DNA of 48,427 nt from contig JACOZP010000008.1 of NCBI GenBank assembly GCA_016181265.1, positions 84,156 through 132,582 of the forward strand. Direction: 5' to 3'. Position 1 is the stretch's first letter. Each line of letters opens with the position of its first letter. This stretch comes from Candidatus Woesearchaeota archaeon. Its GTDB lineage: Archaea > Nanobdellota > Nanobdellia > Woesearchaeales > GW2011-AR9. The notes under the pieces were generated by a model. The model ran no database searches and was not told the origin of the DNA. It was given only the letters and a program-made list of their open reading frames with translations. This document shows, piece after piece, positions 33,506-42,306 of the stretch. A program made the translations under genes and the position numbers.

Positions 33506-33784
33506 ATGGAGCTTAATGAATTGCAGCGGAAGCAAGAGGAATATGATACTAATTATTGGCAACACAATGCTTCTCAGTTAGAAAAGATACGACATATTAC
33601 ACTCCATCTGGGAAAGTTGTTGGGAAAGCTATCTACTTATTGTGAAAGAGAAGAGCATGGTGAAGAATATCCAACAACACAGATTGAGAAAGAGGTTATC
33701 CCTGATCTGTTAGTGTATTGTCTGCAATTGGCAAGTATTCTGTACATTTTAGGCGAGAAAACTTTTAATACTAGTTACTATTAA
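33506..33784 (+). CDS. MazG-like nucleotide pyrophosphohydrolase-type protein, 3' end in inverted repeat
   Basis: The 92-residue protein is helical. KIRHITLHLGKLLGKLSTYC and later EKEVIPDLLVYCLQLASIL follow the E-x-x-E...D helix pattern of MazG-type NTP pyrophosphohydrolases, although the usual double acidic pair is not complete. AGGAGG precedes the ATG. The last codons (LGEKTFNTSYY and stop) lie inside the left inverted repeat of the AT-rich island, so its C-terminus may have been replaced by insertion of that island. Confidence 0.6.
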   Translation: MELNELQRKQEEYDTNYWQHNASQLEKIRHITLHLGKLLGKLSTYCEREEHGEEYPTTQIEKEVIPDLLVYCLQLASILYILGEKTFNTSYY

Positions 33785-33791
33785 CTTATTT

Positions 33792-34423
33792 ATGACTAAA
33801 TTTACTCAGCTTGTTGATGATATTAACAATAGAATCAGCCTTACTTTCACAGTTGGAATTTTTTATACTGATGGTAGAGTTTTTTTTAAAAACACATGGG
33901 GGAGAAAACTACTTAGAATTAGTGTCAAAATGGGGCTCATTAATCTTCTTGTATATTCTTGCCTATATCATGTTTCAAAGATCAAGAAATGGAACTAGGA
34001 AAAATATTTTACTGGCGAAGTTTACAAGATTATTTTTAGAGTTAAATCTTGTCTTAATGGGCTTGATAGTTTTTTATTTTGGATTCATAAAAAATGTTGA
34101 TTCATGGAACAATATCTTTGAATTTTTATTTTCAAAAATAATGTATGGGATGATATTTCTTGTTGGTTTAATAGTGCCGTTGATATTAATATTGATATTT
34201 TTATTTATCCATCTTGTTTACTTTAATCGTTCTTCAACTACCATTAATTGATGAACTTGGATTAAGAGCAATGGTTGTAAAAGCATTTTTCAACGCTACT
34301 GGCTGGATTCCATTTATAATTTTGTTTATAATAATTAATCTTGTTATAATAATTTTAACTTACTTTGGTGTTTCATTATCCATATATAAAATATTCAAAG
34401 AATTAAAGATAACACTTGAATGA
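33792..34423 (+). pseudogene. membrane protein gene interrupted by two frameshifts
   Basis: Three consecutive frames give one plausible membrane protein of about 210 residues. MTKFTQLVDDINNRISLTF comes from 33792. EFFLKTHGGENYLELVSKWG and several membrane helices come from the second frame (to 34251). LIDELGLRAMVVKAFFNATG with a last pair of helices comes from the third (to 34423). Both transitions are +1 and each lies near a run of T residues (about 33856-33891 and near 34200-34215). This may be real decay or an assembly error in homopolymers. The gene lies inside the AT-rich island. Confidence 0.55.
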
Positions 34424-34424
34424 A

Positions 34425-35189
34425 TTATTCATTCTTCTTTAATATTAAGCAAGATTCATTGTTTAAAAATTTAAATCCAACCGTTTCTTCAATTAATATA
34501 TTAATCTTTAAGTCAAAGTCTTCGTCTGCTAATTGAGGAAGTTGTTTTATTATTTTTTCTTTATCTAACTTCTCAAATATTCGAATCTTAAGTTCACTTT
34601 TAGTTAAAATTTCCCCAAAAGATTTACTATTAAGTAGGATGGTTGTTCCTTTAGGAACAGAGTCATGATAAAAAACAACTTTTTCTTTCCATATTCCAAT
34701 TCTATGCGACCATTCTCTGTCTTCTTTTAAATCAGAACCAGTATCATAAAAATTACGGCTTCCATCAAAATCAGTAATAATGGTATCAAAATGAATTTTA
34801 TTCAATTTTTCGGATATTTTTTCTATTAAATCCCCACTAAAACTAATAGTTTCAATATTTTCTTTGGATACAATTTTTCTAATTATTTCTTTTAATTCAA
34901 CTCTTGCAATTGACAGACCATAATTAGTTGCCATGGAATCAGTTCCCCAAGAAGCATTCAATTTTGAGTCATCTACTAGCCAACCCCTATCTAAGATTTC
35001 ATTAACTCCTACTTTAAAGAACTCAGTTTCTTTACTGGATTCGTCAACAGTTTTTACTGAGAATATCTTTCTAAGGAAATTTTCATCCCTAAAAGATTTA
35101 CGGACTAATCTTTTCAGTTCCGCTACTTTTGAATCATTAAGAGGCATTTTTTTGATTATTTCTTCATCCATTTTGTTCTTCTCCATCAT
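34425..35189 (-). CDS. hypothetical protein, last gene of the island operon
   Basis: A 254-residue soluble protein of unknown family, Lys/Glu/Ile-rich like the rest of the island. It has a helical N-terminus (VAELKRLVRKSFRDENFLRK), a mid-region (TIITDFDGSRNFYDTGSDL), and a beta-rich end (KGTTILLNSKSFGEILT; KFLNNESCLILKK). No catalytic motif is recognised. It overlaps the upstream membrane gene by 26 bases, so the operon order 35541-35164-34425 is fixed. Codon use is distinct from flanking genes and suggests recent transfer. Confidence 0.6.
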   Translation of the reverse strand: MMEKNKMDEEIIKKMPLNDSKVAELKRLVRKSFRDENFLRKIFSVKTVDESSKETEFFKVGVNEILDRGWLVDDSKLNASWGTDSMATNYGLSIARVELKEIIRKIVSKENIETISFSGDLIEKISEKLNKIHFDTIITDFDGSRNFYDTGSDLKEDREWSHRIGIWKEKVVFYHDSVPKGTTILLNSKSFGEILTKSELKIRIFEKLDKEKIIKQLPQLADEDFDLKINILIEETVGFKFLNNESCLILKKNE

Positions 35190-35544
35190 TATTTTTAGGG
35201 ATAGTTAATGAGATGTTTTCGTTTTCGTTTTTTACTTGCGCACTACCGAAATAATAATTAGTGTTGTAAGTAATATGTTGATGTATCACCCCTCCCTGTG
35301 AAGCTCGTGTTTGTGGACTATTCTCAGCATATTCTTGGCTTTGATCTCCCTCTTTTTCAGAAGTTTTGAATAAATTATAAAGCTCTTCTAGCCATTTAAT
35401 TACATCAGACAAAGATACAATTGTTCCAGCAGCAACAAATAAAATCCCCGTTAAAGTTTCTTTTTGGTATATTATGAGATAAGATCCAATTATTATTGAT
35501 AGTGCAACAATAGCTGCTGCTTTAAAATTTATCCTTTCACTCAT
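35164..35544 (-). CDS. small membrane protein, middle gene of the island operon
   Basis: The 126-residue protein has two close membrane helices (about residues 9-26 and 30-50), a short amphipathic helix (IKWLEELYNLFK), and a Gln/Asn/Ser-rich hydrophilic tail with HQHITYNTNYYFG. It overlaps the upstream gene by four bases and the downstream one by 26. The layout, two helices plus a long soluble tail, recalls small effector or anchor proteins of immune systems, but no family is recognised and that role is speculative. Confidence 0.6.
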   Translation of the reverse strand: MSERINFKAAAIVALSIIIGSYLIIYQKETLTGILFVAAGTIVSLSDVIKWLEELYNLFKTSEKEGDQSQEYAENSPQTRASQGGVIHQHITYNTNYYFGSAQVKNENENISLTIPKNNDGEEQNG

Positions 35545-36623
35545 TTTTCAATCCACTCTCTAATTGGATAAGATATTAAGATTCCCAAACAAATTAATGC
35601 CAAAGCTTCTGCCCATTTTAATAAAGATGAAATGGAATCTCTAGTCTTACAAATTCCATATTGATTTTCAGAAGATTTTCTTGCAATATCAAGAGCATTA
35701 TTACATTCTTGAACTTCTTCTCTTATTTTACTCCTTTCTTGATAAATGGATTGAACATTATTCTTAGCTTCTTCAATAGTATTGACGTCATGGACTTCTT
35801 CCCTTAAAATCCAAGAATTTTCTGTTCCATTGTAAACTCTTGCAGAATCCAATAAATCTATTTTGGCTTCATAAGGTAGAATAATACACAATTCATTATT
35901 TACTAATAGTTTAGAAGATTCTTCCACACATTGTTGTAATTTCCAAATTTCAAGTTCGTAATCAACTCTCCATCCTAACCAAAAAGCATTATAAGCATGA
36001 ATTAAAGACTGATTTATCTCTTTCACATTACCACTTTCTTCAAGTTCTTCTCTTCCTCTATTGTTATCAGCTCTTATCTTCTCAGCTTCAGTCTTTGGAA
36101 TTTGTAATTCAGAGATTTCTGTAAATGTTCTGTCTAAAAGACCTCTTGCTTTATCTATTAATTCTTCTCTCTTCTCTGGAATGTTAAGTGTATCATGGCA
36201 TAATTTTTCATCATAAAGTAAATTGATATCTCTTAAATTGTCATCTTTTGAGATATAAATAGTTTCATGATTACAACCATCAGATTTTACAGTTAAGATG
36301 ATATTCATTTCAATAGGGATCCATGCTGTTAATGAATAGGAACCAATATTATTCTCCCAATCTATTTTAGCCAATTCAATAGTATTAGCTCTTGATAATT
36401 GACGAAGGTTGTAATAAGGATAATAAGCAGAGACATATTCTGGATAATTTGAAGAATCATTGACATCCGTTGTAATTTTTCCATTTACTGTAAACCAGAA
36501 CCCCTCTTTAACAGAATCATTAGGAATAAAGAAGTTTAAAAGTATAAATAAGAGAATTATAATTACCAGAAAAATTATTAAGCTATAAGTGATTATTTTT
36601 TTAACTGGTCTCTTATTTTTCAA
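35541..36623 (-). CDS. bitopic membrane protein with large external domain, first gene of the island operon
   Basis: The 360-residue protein has an N-terminal membrane helix (about residues 12-33), a large extra-membrane domain with several cysteines (CNHETIY, EKLCHDT, LQQCVEES, ELCIILP), a helical region near the end (IREEVQECNNALDIARKS), and a final membrane helix (about 340-355). It is the first gene of a three-gene overlapping operon inside the AT-rich island. An inverse copy of the island-end block (GGCGAGAAAACTTT) lies just upstream of its start at 36622-36635. No function is known; a sensor role is possible. Confidence 0.6.
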   Translation of the reverse strand: MKNKRPVKKIITYSLIIFLVIIILLFILLNFFIPNDSVKEGFWFTVNGKITTDVNDSSNYPEYVSAYYPYYNLRQLSRANTIELAKIDWENNIGSYSLTAWIPIEMNIILTVKSDGCNHETIYISKDDNLRDINLLYDEKLCHDTLNIPEKREELIDKARGLLDRTFTEISELQIPKTEAEKIRADNNRGREELEESGNVKEINQSLIHAYNAFWLGWRVDYELEIWKLQQCVEESSKLLVNNELCIILPYEAKIDLLDSARVYNGTENSWILREEVHDVNTIEEAKNNVQSIYQERSKIREEVQECNNALDIARKSSENQYGICKTRDSISSLLKWAEALALICLGILISYPIREWIEK

Positions 36624-36848
36624 AGTTTTCTCGCCCCACTTCTTTAATAGTATCTCAGTATTAAGTTACTTTAAATAACTTATTATCTCACAGTTAGTTT
36701 TCTCGCCCTAGTAAAAAGTTAAAAGAGTGCCCGAGTAATATGTCGCTTAACAACGATTAAACGAGAATATCCAGAGACTATATCCGAAGAATGACTAGTC
36801 AACCTCCATAATCTATTTAAAGCAGTTTTGTCAAGGAGATATTAAATT
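36624..36848. other. non-coding right flank of the AT-rich island
   Basis: This 225-base stretch holds two copies of GTTTTCTCGCCC (36625-36636 and 36697-36708), the AT palindrome block (36644-36664), and a TAACTT hairpin near 36665-36681. A TATA-like CTATTTAAAG near 36812 belongs to the DoxX gene. No open frame looks coding. Confidence 0.55.
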
Positions 36849-37274
36849 ATGAATGAGGTGTTGTCTATGAGTTATTTACAGAAATATGCAGATAAGTATA
36901 AAGCAGTTCTTTATGTTGTGTTTAGAGTATTAGTCGGCGGCGTCTTTATGATCCATGGCGCACAGAAGTTGTTCGGTTGGCTGGGTGGACAGAAAGTTCC
37001 AGAACTTATGAGCTTGATGGGCGCAGCAGGGGTCATCGAGTTTTTTGGCGGGCTGTTAGTATTGCTGGGATTGTTTACACGCTTGGCAGCGCTGGTTGGC
37101 GGAGTAGAAATGCTCGTCGCGTTCTTTATGGTCCATTTTCCGAATGGTTGGAATCCTGTTGCAAATAAAGGCGAAGCAGCATTGCTCTACTTTGCGGCGT
37201 TCCTTGTGTTGTTTGTGTATGGTAACCAGAAATGGAATGTTGAACAAAGCTTGTTGGGAAAGGAAACGTTTTAA
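36849..37274 (+). CDS. DoxX-family membrane protein
   Basis: The 141-residue protein has four membrane helices and the family signatures RVLVGGVFMIHGAQKLFGWLG near its start, EFFGGLLVLLGLFTRLAAL near 59-77, and a long last helix. DoxX-like proteins are membrane components linked in other organisms to thiol redox or quinone-related processes. Two starts are possible: 36849 (AAGGAGAT eight bases upstream) and 36867 (GAGGTG six bases upstream). It is the first ordinary gene to the right of the island. Confidence 0.88.
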   Translation: MNEVLSMSYLQKYADKYKAVLYVVFRVLVGGVFMIHGAQKLFGWLGGQKVPELMSLMGAAGVIEFFGGLLVLLGLFTRLAALVGGVEMLVAFFMVHFPNGWNPVANKGEAALLYFAAFLVLFVYGNQKWNVEQSLLGKETF

Positions 37275-37300
37275 GTTTTCTTTTTTATTTTTTTTATTTT

Positions 37301-38209
37301 ATGGCTGAAGGAAGCTTACTTGTGGCTGGATTAGGAGGAGGGTTAGATGCTGTAAATGCTTCTCTTCTGTTCTATGCTGCGAAAGGAGAGAGTAAAAAAG
37401 TAATTCTCGGGTCTTCCCGTACTGCTGATCTTTCGCGGATTGACCGCCATAGCCTTCTTGGAGAGAGTGTGACATTAATCAATGGTGATAGCCACATTAA
37501 TTCGAGAGGGAGATATCCTGAGCCGCGCCTCGCAGCTCTTCTTAATGAGCCCATTCTTTATTTTGCGCGAGAGTATGATCAAAAAAGAGATCTTTCACGG
37601 ATGAGAACCGGGATAGAAACAGCACGAAAACAGTTAGGGATCGCGGAGATGATTTTTGTAGATGGTGGAGGAGATAGCCTCGTCTTGCGCACGGGAGATG
37701 CGATTGCGGTCAGCGAAGAACAGGATCCTTTTGCAGGGGGAGATGCAGATGTTTTAGCTGGATTAGCGGGCTTATCGCAAACATATTTGGGGGTTGTTGC
37801 TGTTGGACTTGATGTTGATGAGCGACGATTTCAAGAAAATATCGCACTTCTCGCTCAACGCGGCGGTTATTTTGGAAGAGTGAACCTAAAGACGGGAGAT
37901 AAAGAAGATTATACTTTAGACCACATTCTTTCTTTTGAAAAAGGATACCTTGAACGATACTTTGAACTAGCGGAAAATGTGTTGGTCTTATCTGAGCGCG
38001 ACCAGAATGATCCTACAAAGATGAAATCACATACAGCGGTTGTAACCTATCATGCGATGAAAGGAAATTTCGGTGTGCAAAGAACATATGTGGACTGGGA
38101 ACCAGAAGTAGAAGGAAGAAGAGGTGTGATTGTTAAATCGGAGCATTGCTGGATGTATTTTGTAGATGCAGGGATGATTCATCCATTGAAATTGGAATTG
38201 AATAAATAG
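37301..38209 (+). CDS. DUF1152-family protein
   Basis: The 302-residue protein matches the DUF1152 outline. It has a glycine-rich LLVAGLGGGLDAVNASLLFY start (about residues 6-25), IFVDGGGDSLVLRTGDAI near 128-145, and AVGLDVDERRF near 166. These Asp/Gly-rich loops suggest nucleotide or metal binding, but the biochemical role is unknown. Length is close to the family norm. It converges with hef, eleven bases away. Confidence 0.8.
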   Translation: MAEGSLLVAGLGGGLDAVNASLLFYAAKGESKKVILGSSRTADLSRIDRHSLLGESVTLINGDSHINSRGRYPEPRLAALLNEPILYFAREYDQKRDLSRMRTGIETARKQLGIAEMIFVDGGGDSLVLRTGDAIAVSEEQDPFAGGDADVLAGLAGLSQTYLGVVAVGLDVDERRFQENIALLAQRGGYFGRVNLKTGDKEDYTLDHILSFEKGYLERYFELAENVLVLSERDQNDPTKMKSHTAVVTYHAMKGNFGVQRTYVDWEPEVEGRRGVIVKSEHCWMYFVDAGMIHPLKLELNK

Positions 38210-38219
38210 AATGTACCAG

Positions 38220-40424
38220 TTATTTCTTAGGGTATTTCTCTTCAAATAATTGTAACAAGCGTTCAGCAGTTTTTCCACCAATGCCTTCTACTGTTGTCAG
38301 CTCTTCTTTAGAAGCATTAACAATATTTTTTAATGATCCGAAATGTTCTAATAATTTAGCAGCATTAATGGAGCCAATGGAAGGGAGGGAGGAGACAATG
38401 AATTCCATCTGTTCTTGCATAGATTTCGGCTTACGGTCATGTAACGTGAAGTCCCGGCTTTTATCTTGTTCACGTTTGGCCATGACGGCAAGAAGAGCAG
38501 CAGTATCTTGTGGGTTCTTACTAGAGATGATAGGAATATGGAAGTCAAGTGCTAGCGAAGCAATCATCCCACGGACAGCATTGGGGTGAATGTTGCGCAC
38601 GGAATATAGATCTTCCTCACCTTCGATGATGATGACGGCTTTAGTGAAGTTCTGTTTTAATTCGCGGGCTTGATCTAACAAACGGCCGTCAATGATAGAA
38701 GCGACAAAATCAGGGACTTTCTTTAGTTCCACGCCTACGGTTCCAGAGATAACATAATCAGCAGAGTTCAGTTGTGCAGTCTTAACAGAAAGTCCGAGAT
38801 CGATCAGTTCTTTGACGACGCGATTATTTTTCTCACGATGGTCAGCAAGAACGGCAACAACTGTCTCCGACGGGATATATTGCTTAAGCGTAGCGTTTTG
38901 ATCGTTCTGCTTGCCAAAGAGAGCGAATTCTTTTTTGAGTGTTTCTAAGTTGCGATACATGCGTTTTTCTTTGTGATGAGAAGCCCAACGATAAATCTCA
39001 TCACGAGTCTTGACAGTCATGAGAACGGTGACCTCTCCTTGTTCAAGGCGACCTGTTCTGCCGCGACGTTGGATAGAGCGGATGGCACTAGGAACTGGTT
39101 CATAGAAGATAACTTTGTCGACCTTAGGGATGTCTAGGCCTTCTTCTGCGACGGAGGTAGCGATGAGGACATTAAATTCGCCGTTGCGGAAATGGTCGAG
39201 AATCTCTTTCTGTTCTTTCTGCGAGAAACCGAGACCATTTCTCTTGGCTTGACCGACGAAGATATGATTGGGAATATGAGTGATGTTTAATTGCTGAACG
39301 ATAGTTTCAGCAGAATCACGGAACTGAGTGAAGATGATGATTTTCGCGTCTTTGTTGTGAGAAATTTGTTCCGTGACCAGCTCGCTAAGCTTGATGAGTT
39401 TAGGATGTTGAATGTTCTGTTTGACGAGTTCTTGAGTTTGATAGAAGGCCATCTTAAAATGCGGATCGAGCACGAGATTTTGGACAGCTTTGACTTTTGT
39501 GGTGAGAGCTTCCTGTTGAAGTTTAGAAAGATAGATGTGAAGCGGGATGATGCCTTGCGTCTCAATGAGTTCGATGGCGTGGTCTATTTTCAGCGCTTCA
39601 GCGAGGAGGGAGATGGAACGCATGATGTCAAAATCACGTTCTCCGGAGGAGAGACGTTGGTGGAGTTCGGCTTGAATGGCAAGCAGTTCTGATTTTCCAA
39701 GATCTTCTGAGCGGGCATAGCCTTTGTTTTGGACTTCTAACAGTTTGCTTTTCTTGCAGTCGAGGAGAATTTTCTGGACTTTCTGAAATTCGATGGGGAA
39801 GTTTACGGGTATCCAATTCATCTCTACGTGTTGGATGTATGGTTTGACGTCGGGGTCTTTTTCGGTGCGGACTTCGACGCGTTCAATGTGAAGATTTTGA
39901 CAGACTTCTTTGATCTTTTCTAGGTCGCTACCGGGAGAGGCGGTGAGGGCGAGGATGCGAGAATATTTGGCATTTTTTTCGTATTGTTTGGCGACCCAGA
40001 CGTAGGCATATTCTCCTGTGGCGTGATGGGCTTCGTCAAGGACGAGGAGAGAAACGTCTTCTAGTCTTATCCTGCGGTTGATTGTATCGTTCTCTAATCC
40101 TTGCGGAGTACTGATGATGATTTGTGATGTCTTCCAGAGTTCGGCACGCTTTTCGGGTCTAACACTGCCGGTGAAGAGGGTGATGTTCTCCGAAGGGAGG
40201 TTGAGATGTTTACGAAAAGTGTCAACGTGCTGTTCACAGAGTGGTTTGGTAGGGGCGAGAAGGAGGATTTTTGATTGAGGGTAGTGATGGAGGCGCTGGA
40301 CAGCAAGGAGCAGGGCTAACGCAGTTTTTCCTAAACCAGTAGGAAGAACAACTAATGTATTCTTGCTGGCGGCAGTGCCTAAGATGGTCTGCTGGTACAG
40401 GCGAGGGGTGAAATCTTTGAGCAT
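38220..40424 (-). CDS. hef: Hef-type SF2 helicase / XPF-family nuclease
   Basis: Hef processes stalled replication forks. The 734-residue protein has the helicase half (PTGLGKT at residues 28-34, DEAHHA near 130, SVAEEGLDIPKVDKVIF near 422, and the arginine-finger block QRRGRTGR near 456). An ERCC4 nuclease domain from about 530 follows, then tandem HhH (LPSIGSINAAKLLEHFGSL, VEGIGGKTAERLL near 660-728). The nuclease signature usually V-E-R-K-x3-D reads V-E-L-K-K-V-P-D here, with Arg replaced by Leu; the acidic ends are kept. Activity may be altered. The helicase half looks intact. Confidence 0.93.
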   Translation of the reverse strand: MLKDFTPRLYQQTILGTAASKNTLVVLPTGLGKTALALLLAVQRLHHYPQSKILLLAPTKPLCEQHVDTFRKHLNLPSENITLFTGSVRPEKRAELWKTSQIIISTPQGLENDTINRRIRLEDVSLLVLDEAHHATGEYAYVWVAKQYEKNAKYSRILALTASPGSDLEKIKEVCQNLHIERVEVRTEKDPDVKPYIQHVEMNWIPVNFPIEFQKVQKILLDCKKSKLLEVQNKGYARSEDLGKSELLAIQAELHQRLSSGERDFDIMRSISLLAEALKIDHAIELIETQGIIPLHIYLSKLQQEALTTKVKAVQNLVLDPHFKMAFYQTQELVKQNIQHPKLIKLSELVTEQISHNKDAKIIIFTQFRDSAETIVQQLNITHIPNHIFVGQAKRNGLGFSQKEQKEILDHFRNGEFNVLIATSVAEEGLDIPKVDKVIFYEPVPSAIRSIQRRGRTGRLEQGEVTVLMTVKTRDEIYRWASHHKEKRMYRNLETLKKEFALFGKQNDQNATLKQYIPSETVVAVLADHREKNNRVVKELIDLGLSVKTAQLNSADYVISGTVGVELKKVPDFVASIIDGRLLDQARELKQNFTKAVIIIEGEEDLYSVRNIHPNAVRGMIASLALDFHIPIISSKNPQDTAALLAVMAKREQDKSRDFTLHDRKPKSMQEQMEFIVSSLPSIGSINAAKLLEHFGSLKNIVNASKEELTTVEGIGGKTAERLLQLFEEKYPKK

Positions 40425-40481
40425 GGGTTATTTTTAACATAAGTTTTTATATAGTTTTGTTGGGTGGAGAAGCGAGAGCGT

Positions 40482-41399
40482 TCATTTTAATCCCAACTTG
40501 TCAAGCAACGAAAATGCTTCTTTGTCGAATTTGGAGAAAGCAAACCACTTCTTGCCTAGATCTTTTAGTGAAGCACCAAAATGGTATACTTCTTTGTTAT
40601 CGATGATAATAAATCGATCATGTGACTGTTTAAATTCTGTTATTTTTATAGGTGGATATTGAGAATTGTGTTTTACTAAATCGAGAGATAATTGTTTTGA
40701 TATCTCTTTGGTGAATATTATTACTTTCACTTCTTTATTTCTTTTGTTCAACAACGTTAAAACTGAATCGTCAATGTAATTGTCAATGATAATTATCGAT
40801 TTATCTGCGGTTCTGATAATATCTGAGACGAATTTGTAGGCATCAAAGATCTGCCCATCAAAGAATATGCCTTTTTCTGGTTTTAAGTCTTTACTTTGGA
40901 TGGCATCAAATACTTGTTCGAACTTTTGGTCGTGGATTACTTGTTTTCTTTCAACATTATCTAGTCGTTGGAAGATTTGAGCATTAGACGCAATGAATCT
41001 TCGCATGGCGACAAAGGCACTCATGATTTGGATGCTAATTTTAACCGCAGTATCACTTTTGAGGACAGCGGAGAGCATGGCTACTCCTTGTTCAGTGAAA
41101 ACATAAGGCAAATATCTTCTCCCACCTCGTGGATCATTAGGCGCCATATTCTGCAACTCCAGAGGGATTATATTTGAGGTCGCAAATTGCGACCTCAAGA
41201 TTTCAAATTCAGAATCTGTTAATTGAAACATAAATTCAGATGGAAATCGCTCACTATTTCTTCTAACTTGTTCATTTAATCGTTTTGTTTCTACATCATA
41301 GAGCTTTGCAAGATCAGTATCTAGCATTACCTGCAAACCCCTTACGGAATAAATCTTGCTTTTAATGTTGTCCGTGGTTATTAGTGAGTTGTTTTCCAT
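40482..41399 (-). CDS. ORF6N-domain protein with C-terminal PLD-like domain
   Basis: The 305-residue protein opens with the ORF6N DNA-binding domain (IYSVRGLQVMLDTDLAKLYD, then RFPSEFMFQLT and RYLPYVFTEQGVAMLSAVL), common in phages and mobile elements. A coiled region follows. From about residue 185 a phospholipase D-like fold ends in QSHDRFIIIDNKEVYHFGAS, which holds the single H-x-K/R-like catalytic site. Similar two-domain proteins occur in bacteria near mobile genes. It ends the unit that starts with the recombinase; only three bases separate them. Confidence 0.85.
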   Translation of the reverse strand: MENNSLITTDNIKSKIYSVRGLQVMLDTDLAKLYDVETKRLNEQVRRNSERFPSEFMFQLTDSEFEILRSQFATSNIIPLELQNMAPNDPRGGRRYLPYVFTEQGVAMLSAVLKSDTAVKISIQIMSAFVAMRRFIASNAQIFQRLDNVERKQVIHDQKFEQVFDAIQSKDLKPEKGIFFDGQIFDAYKFVSDIIRTADKSIIIIDNYIDDSVLTLLNKRNKEVKVIIFTKEISKQLSLDLVKHNSQYPPIKITEFKQSHDRFIIIDNKEVYHFGASLKDLGKKWFAFSKFDKEAFSLLDKLGLK

Positions 41400-41402
41400 A
41401 TT

Positions 41403-42263
41403 TTATGTTATAAGATGAAGATTTGAGTGGTTCTGTTCTTTATGCTGCAAACTATCGTATGGACTTTTGACGTTGCATAGATTAGCTGCGGCGAGATGAA
41501 CATAAATCATCGTAGTATTGATGTTATTGTGACCTAACAAAGGTTGTACTTCTAAAGGAGAATAACCATTTTGAATCAAATGTGTAGCAAAAGAATGTCT
41601 TAACATATGGGGATGGACGTTCTTGCTGATTTTTGCGTTTTTTACTGCTCTCTTTAATATTTCACGAATTGATGAATCATCATAAGGAGAATTATTCCAA
41701 CCAGTGAACAACCAACATTCTGGAAGTTTATTTTTGATATATTGTTGTAATTCTTCTTGAAGAGAATGAGCAATTATAAAAGGGCGGTCTTTTCCTCCTT
41801 TACCATTCCTTACCCAACCATAACCTTCTTTGATATTTAAATGGTCTATTTTTAGGTTTAACAGTTCTCCAACTCTTAATCCAGAAGAGTACAACAAACG
41901 AATCATGAGAGAGTGTTTAGGATTCTTTATGGAAGAAATTAGAGTTATCGTTTCTTCCTTAGTCAAGAAATCAGGCAATCGTCTACTTACTTTAGAATAT
42001 CTTAAGTTAATGGTTAATCTACGGTGCAATATTTCTTCGTAGAAGAACTTAAGAGCATTGAGATAAACATTCAATGTATTTCCGGGAGCACCGTTATGGA
42101 TTAGAACATCTAAGAAATCTTTAATATCTTTCTTACATAACGATAAAGGTTCTTTGCCTGATTTACGAAAGAATCGTTCAACGCATTGTTGGTAGGTTTG
42201 AATTGTTCTTGGTCTTAGACCACGACGCAATCCTTCCTTTCTGATCAGATCATTAATGTCCAC
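41403..42263 (-). CDS. tyrosine recombinase / XerA-like integrase
   Basis: The 286-residue enzyme has a SAM-like N-terminal core-binding domain and a C-terminal catalytic domain. The residues are Arg130 (SSGLRVGELL), Lys157 (GKGGKD), His219 and Arg222 (HMLRHSFATHL), His245 (LLGHNN) and the nucleophile Tyr254 (TMIYVH). It could be the chromosomal XerA or an integrase; its place between an ORF6N protein and a repeat-rich region favours a mobile origin. A minus-strand TATA box (CTATTTAAACG, about 42296-42286) fits a leaderless start at 42263. Confidence 0.9.
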   Translation of the reverse strand: MDINDLIRKEGLRRGLRPRTIQTYQQCVERFFRKSGKEPLSLCKKDIKDFLDVLIHNGAPGNTLNVYLNALKFFYEEILHRRLTINLRYSKVSRRLPDFLTKEETITLISSIKNPKHSLMIRLLYSSGLRVGELLNLKIDHLNIKEGYGWVRNGKGGKDRPFIIAHSLQEELQQYIKNKLPECWLFTGWNNSPYDDSSIREILKRAVKNAKISKNVHPHMLRHSFATHLIQNGYSPLEVQPLLGHNNINTTMIYVHLAAANLCNVKSPYDSLQHKEQNHSNLHLIT

Positions 42264-42306
42264 GAGGATTTTCTTATTGCTTTTCGTTTAAATAGCTTAG
42301 CCGGAG

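Larger units (their letters stand above)
33752..36708. mobile_element. AT-rich gene island bracketed by block-wise inverted repeats
   Basis: The base composition drops sharply to AT-rich between about 33785 and 36830. The left end carries GGCGAGAAAACTTT (33752-33765), then a TTAATA...TATTAA imperfect palindrome (33765-33784). The right end has the same two blocks inverted: the palindrome (36644-36664) and AGTTTTCTCGCC (36696-36707). A third inverse copy of the first block (14 of 14 bases) is at 36622-36635. The right arm has an extra AAGTTA-loop-TAACTT hairpin between blocks. Inside are a frameshifted membrane gene and a three-gene minus operon. No transposase is present, so movement is inferred. 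Confidence 0.65.

Noticed and set aside
34425-35189. Capsid-like or encapsulin-like protein.
   Set aside because: Only a vague likeness in the C-terminal strands; no motif to support it.
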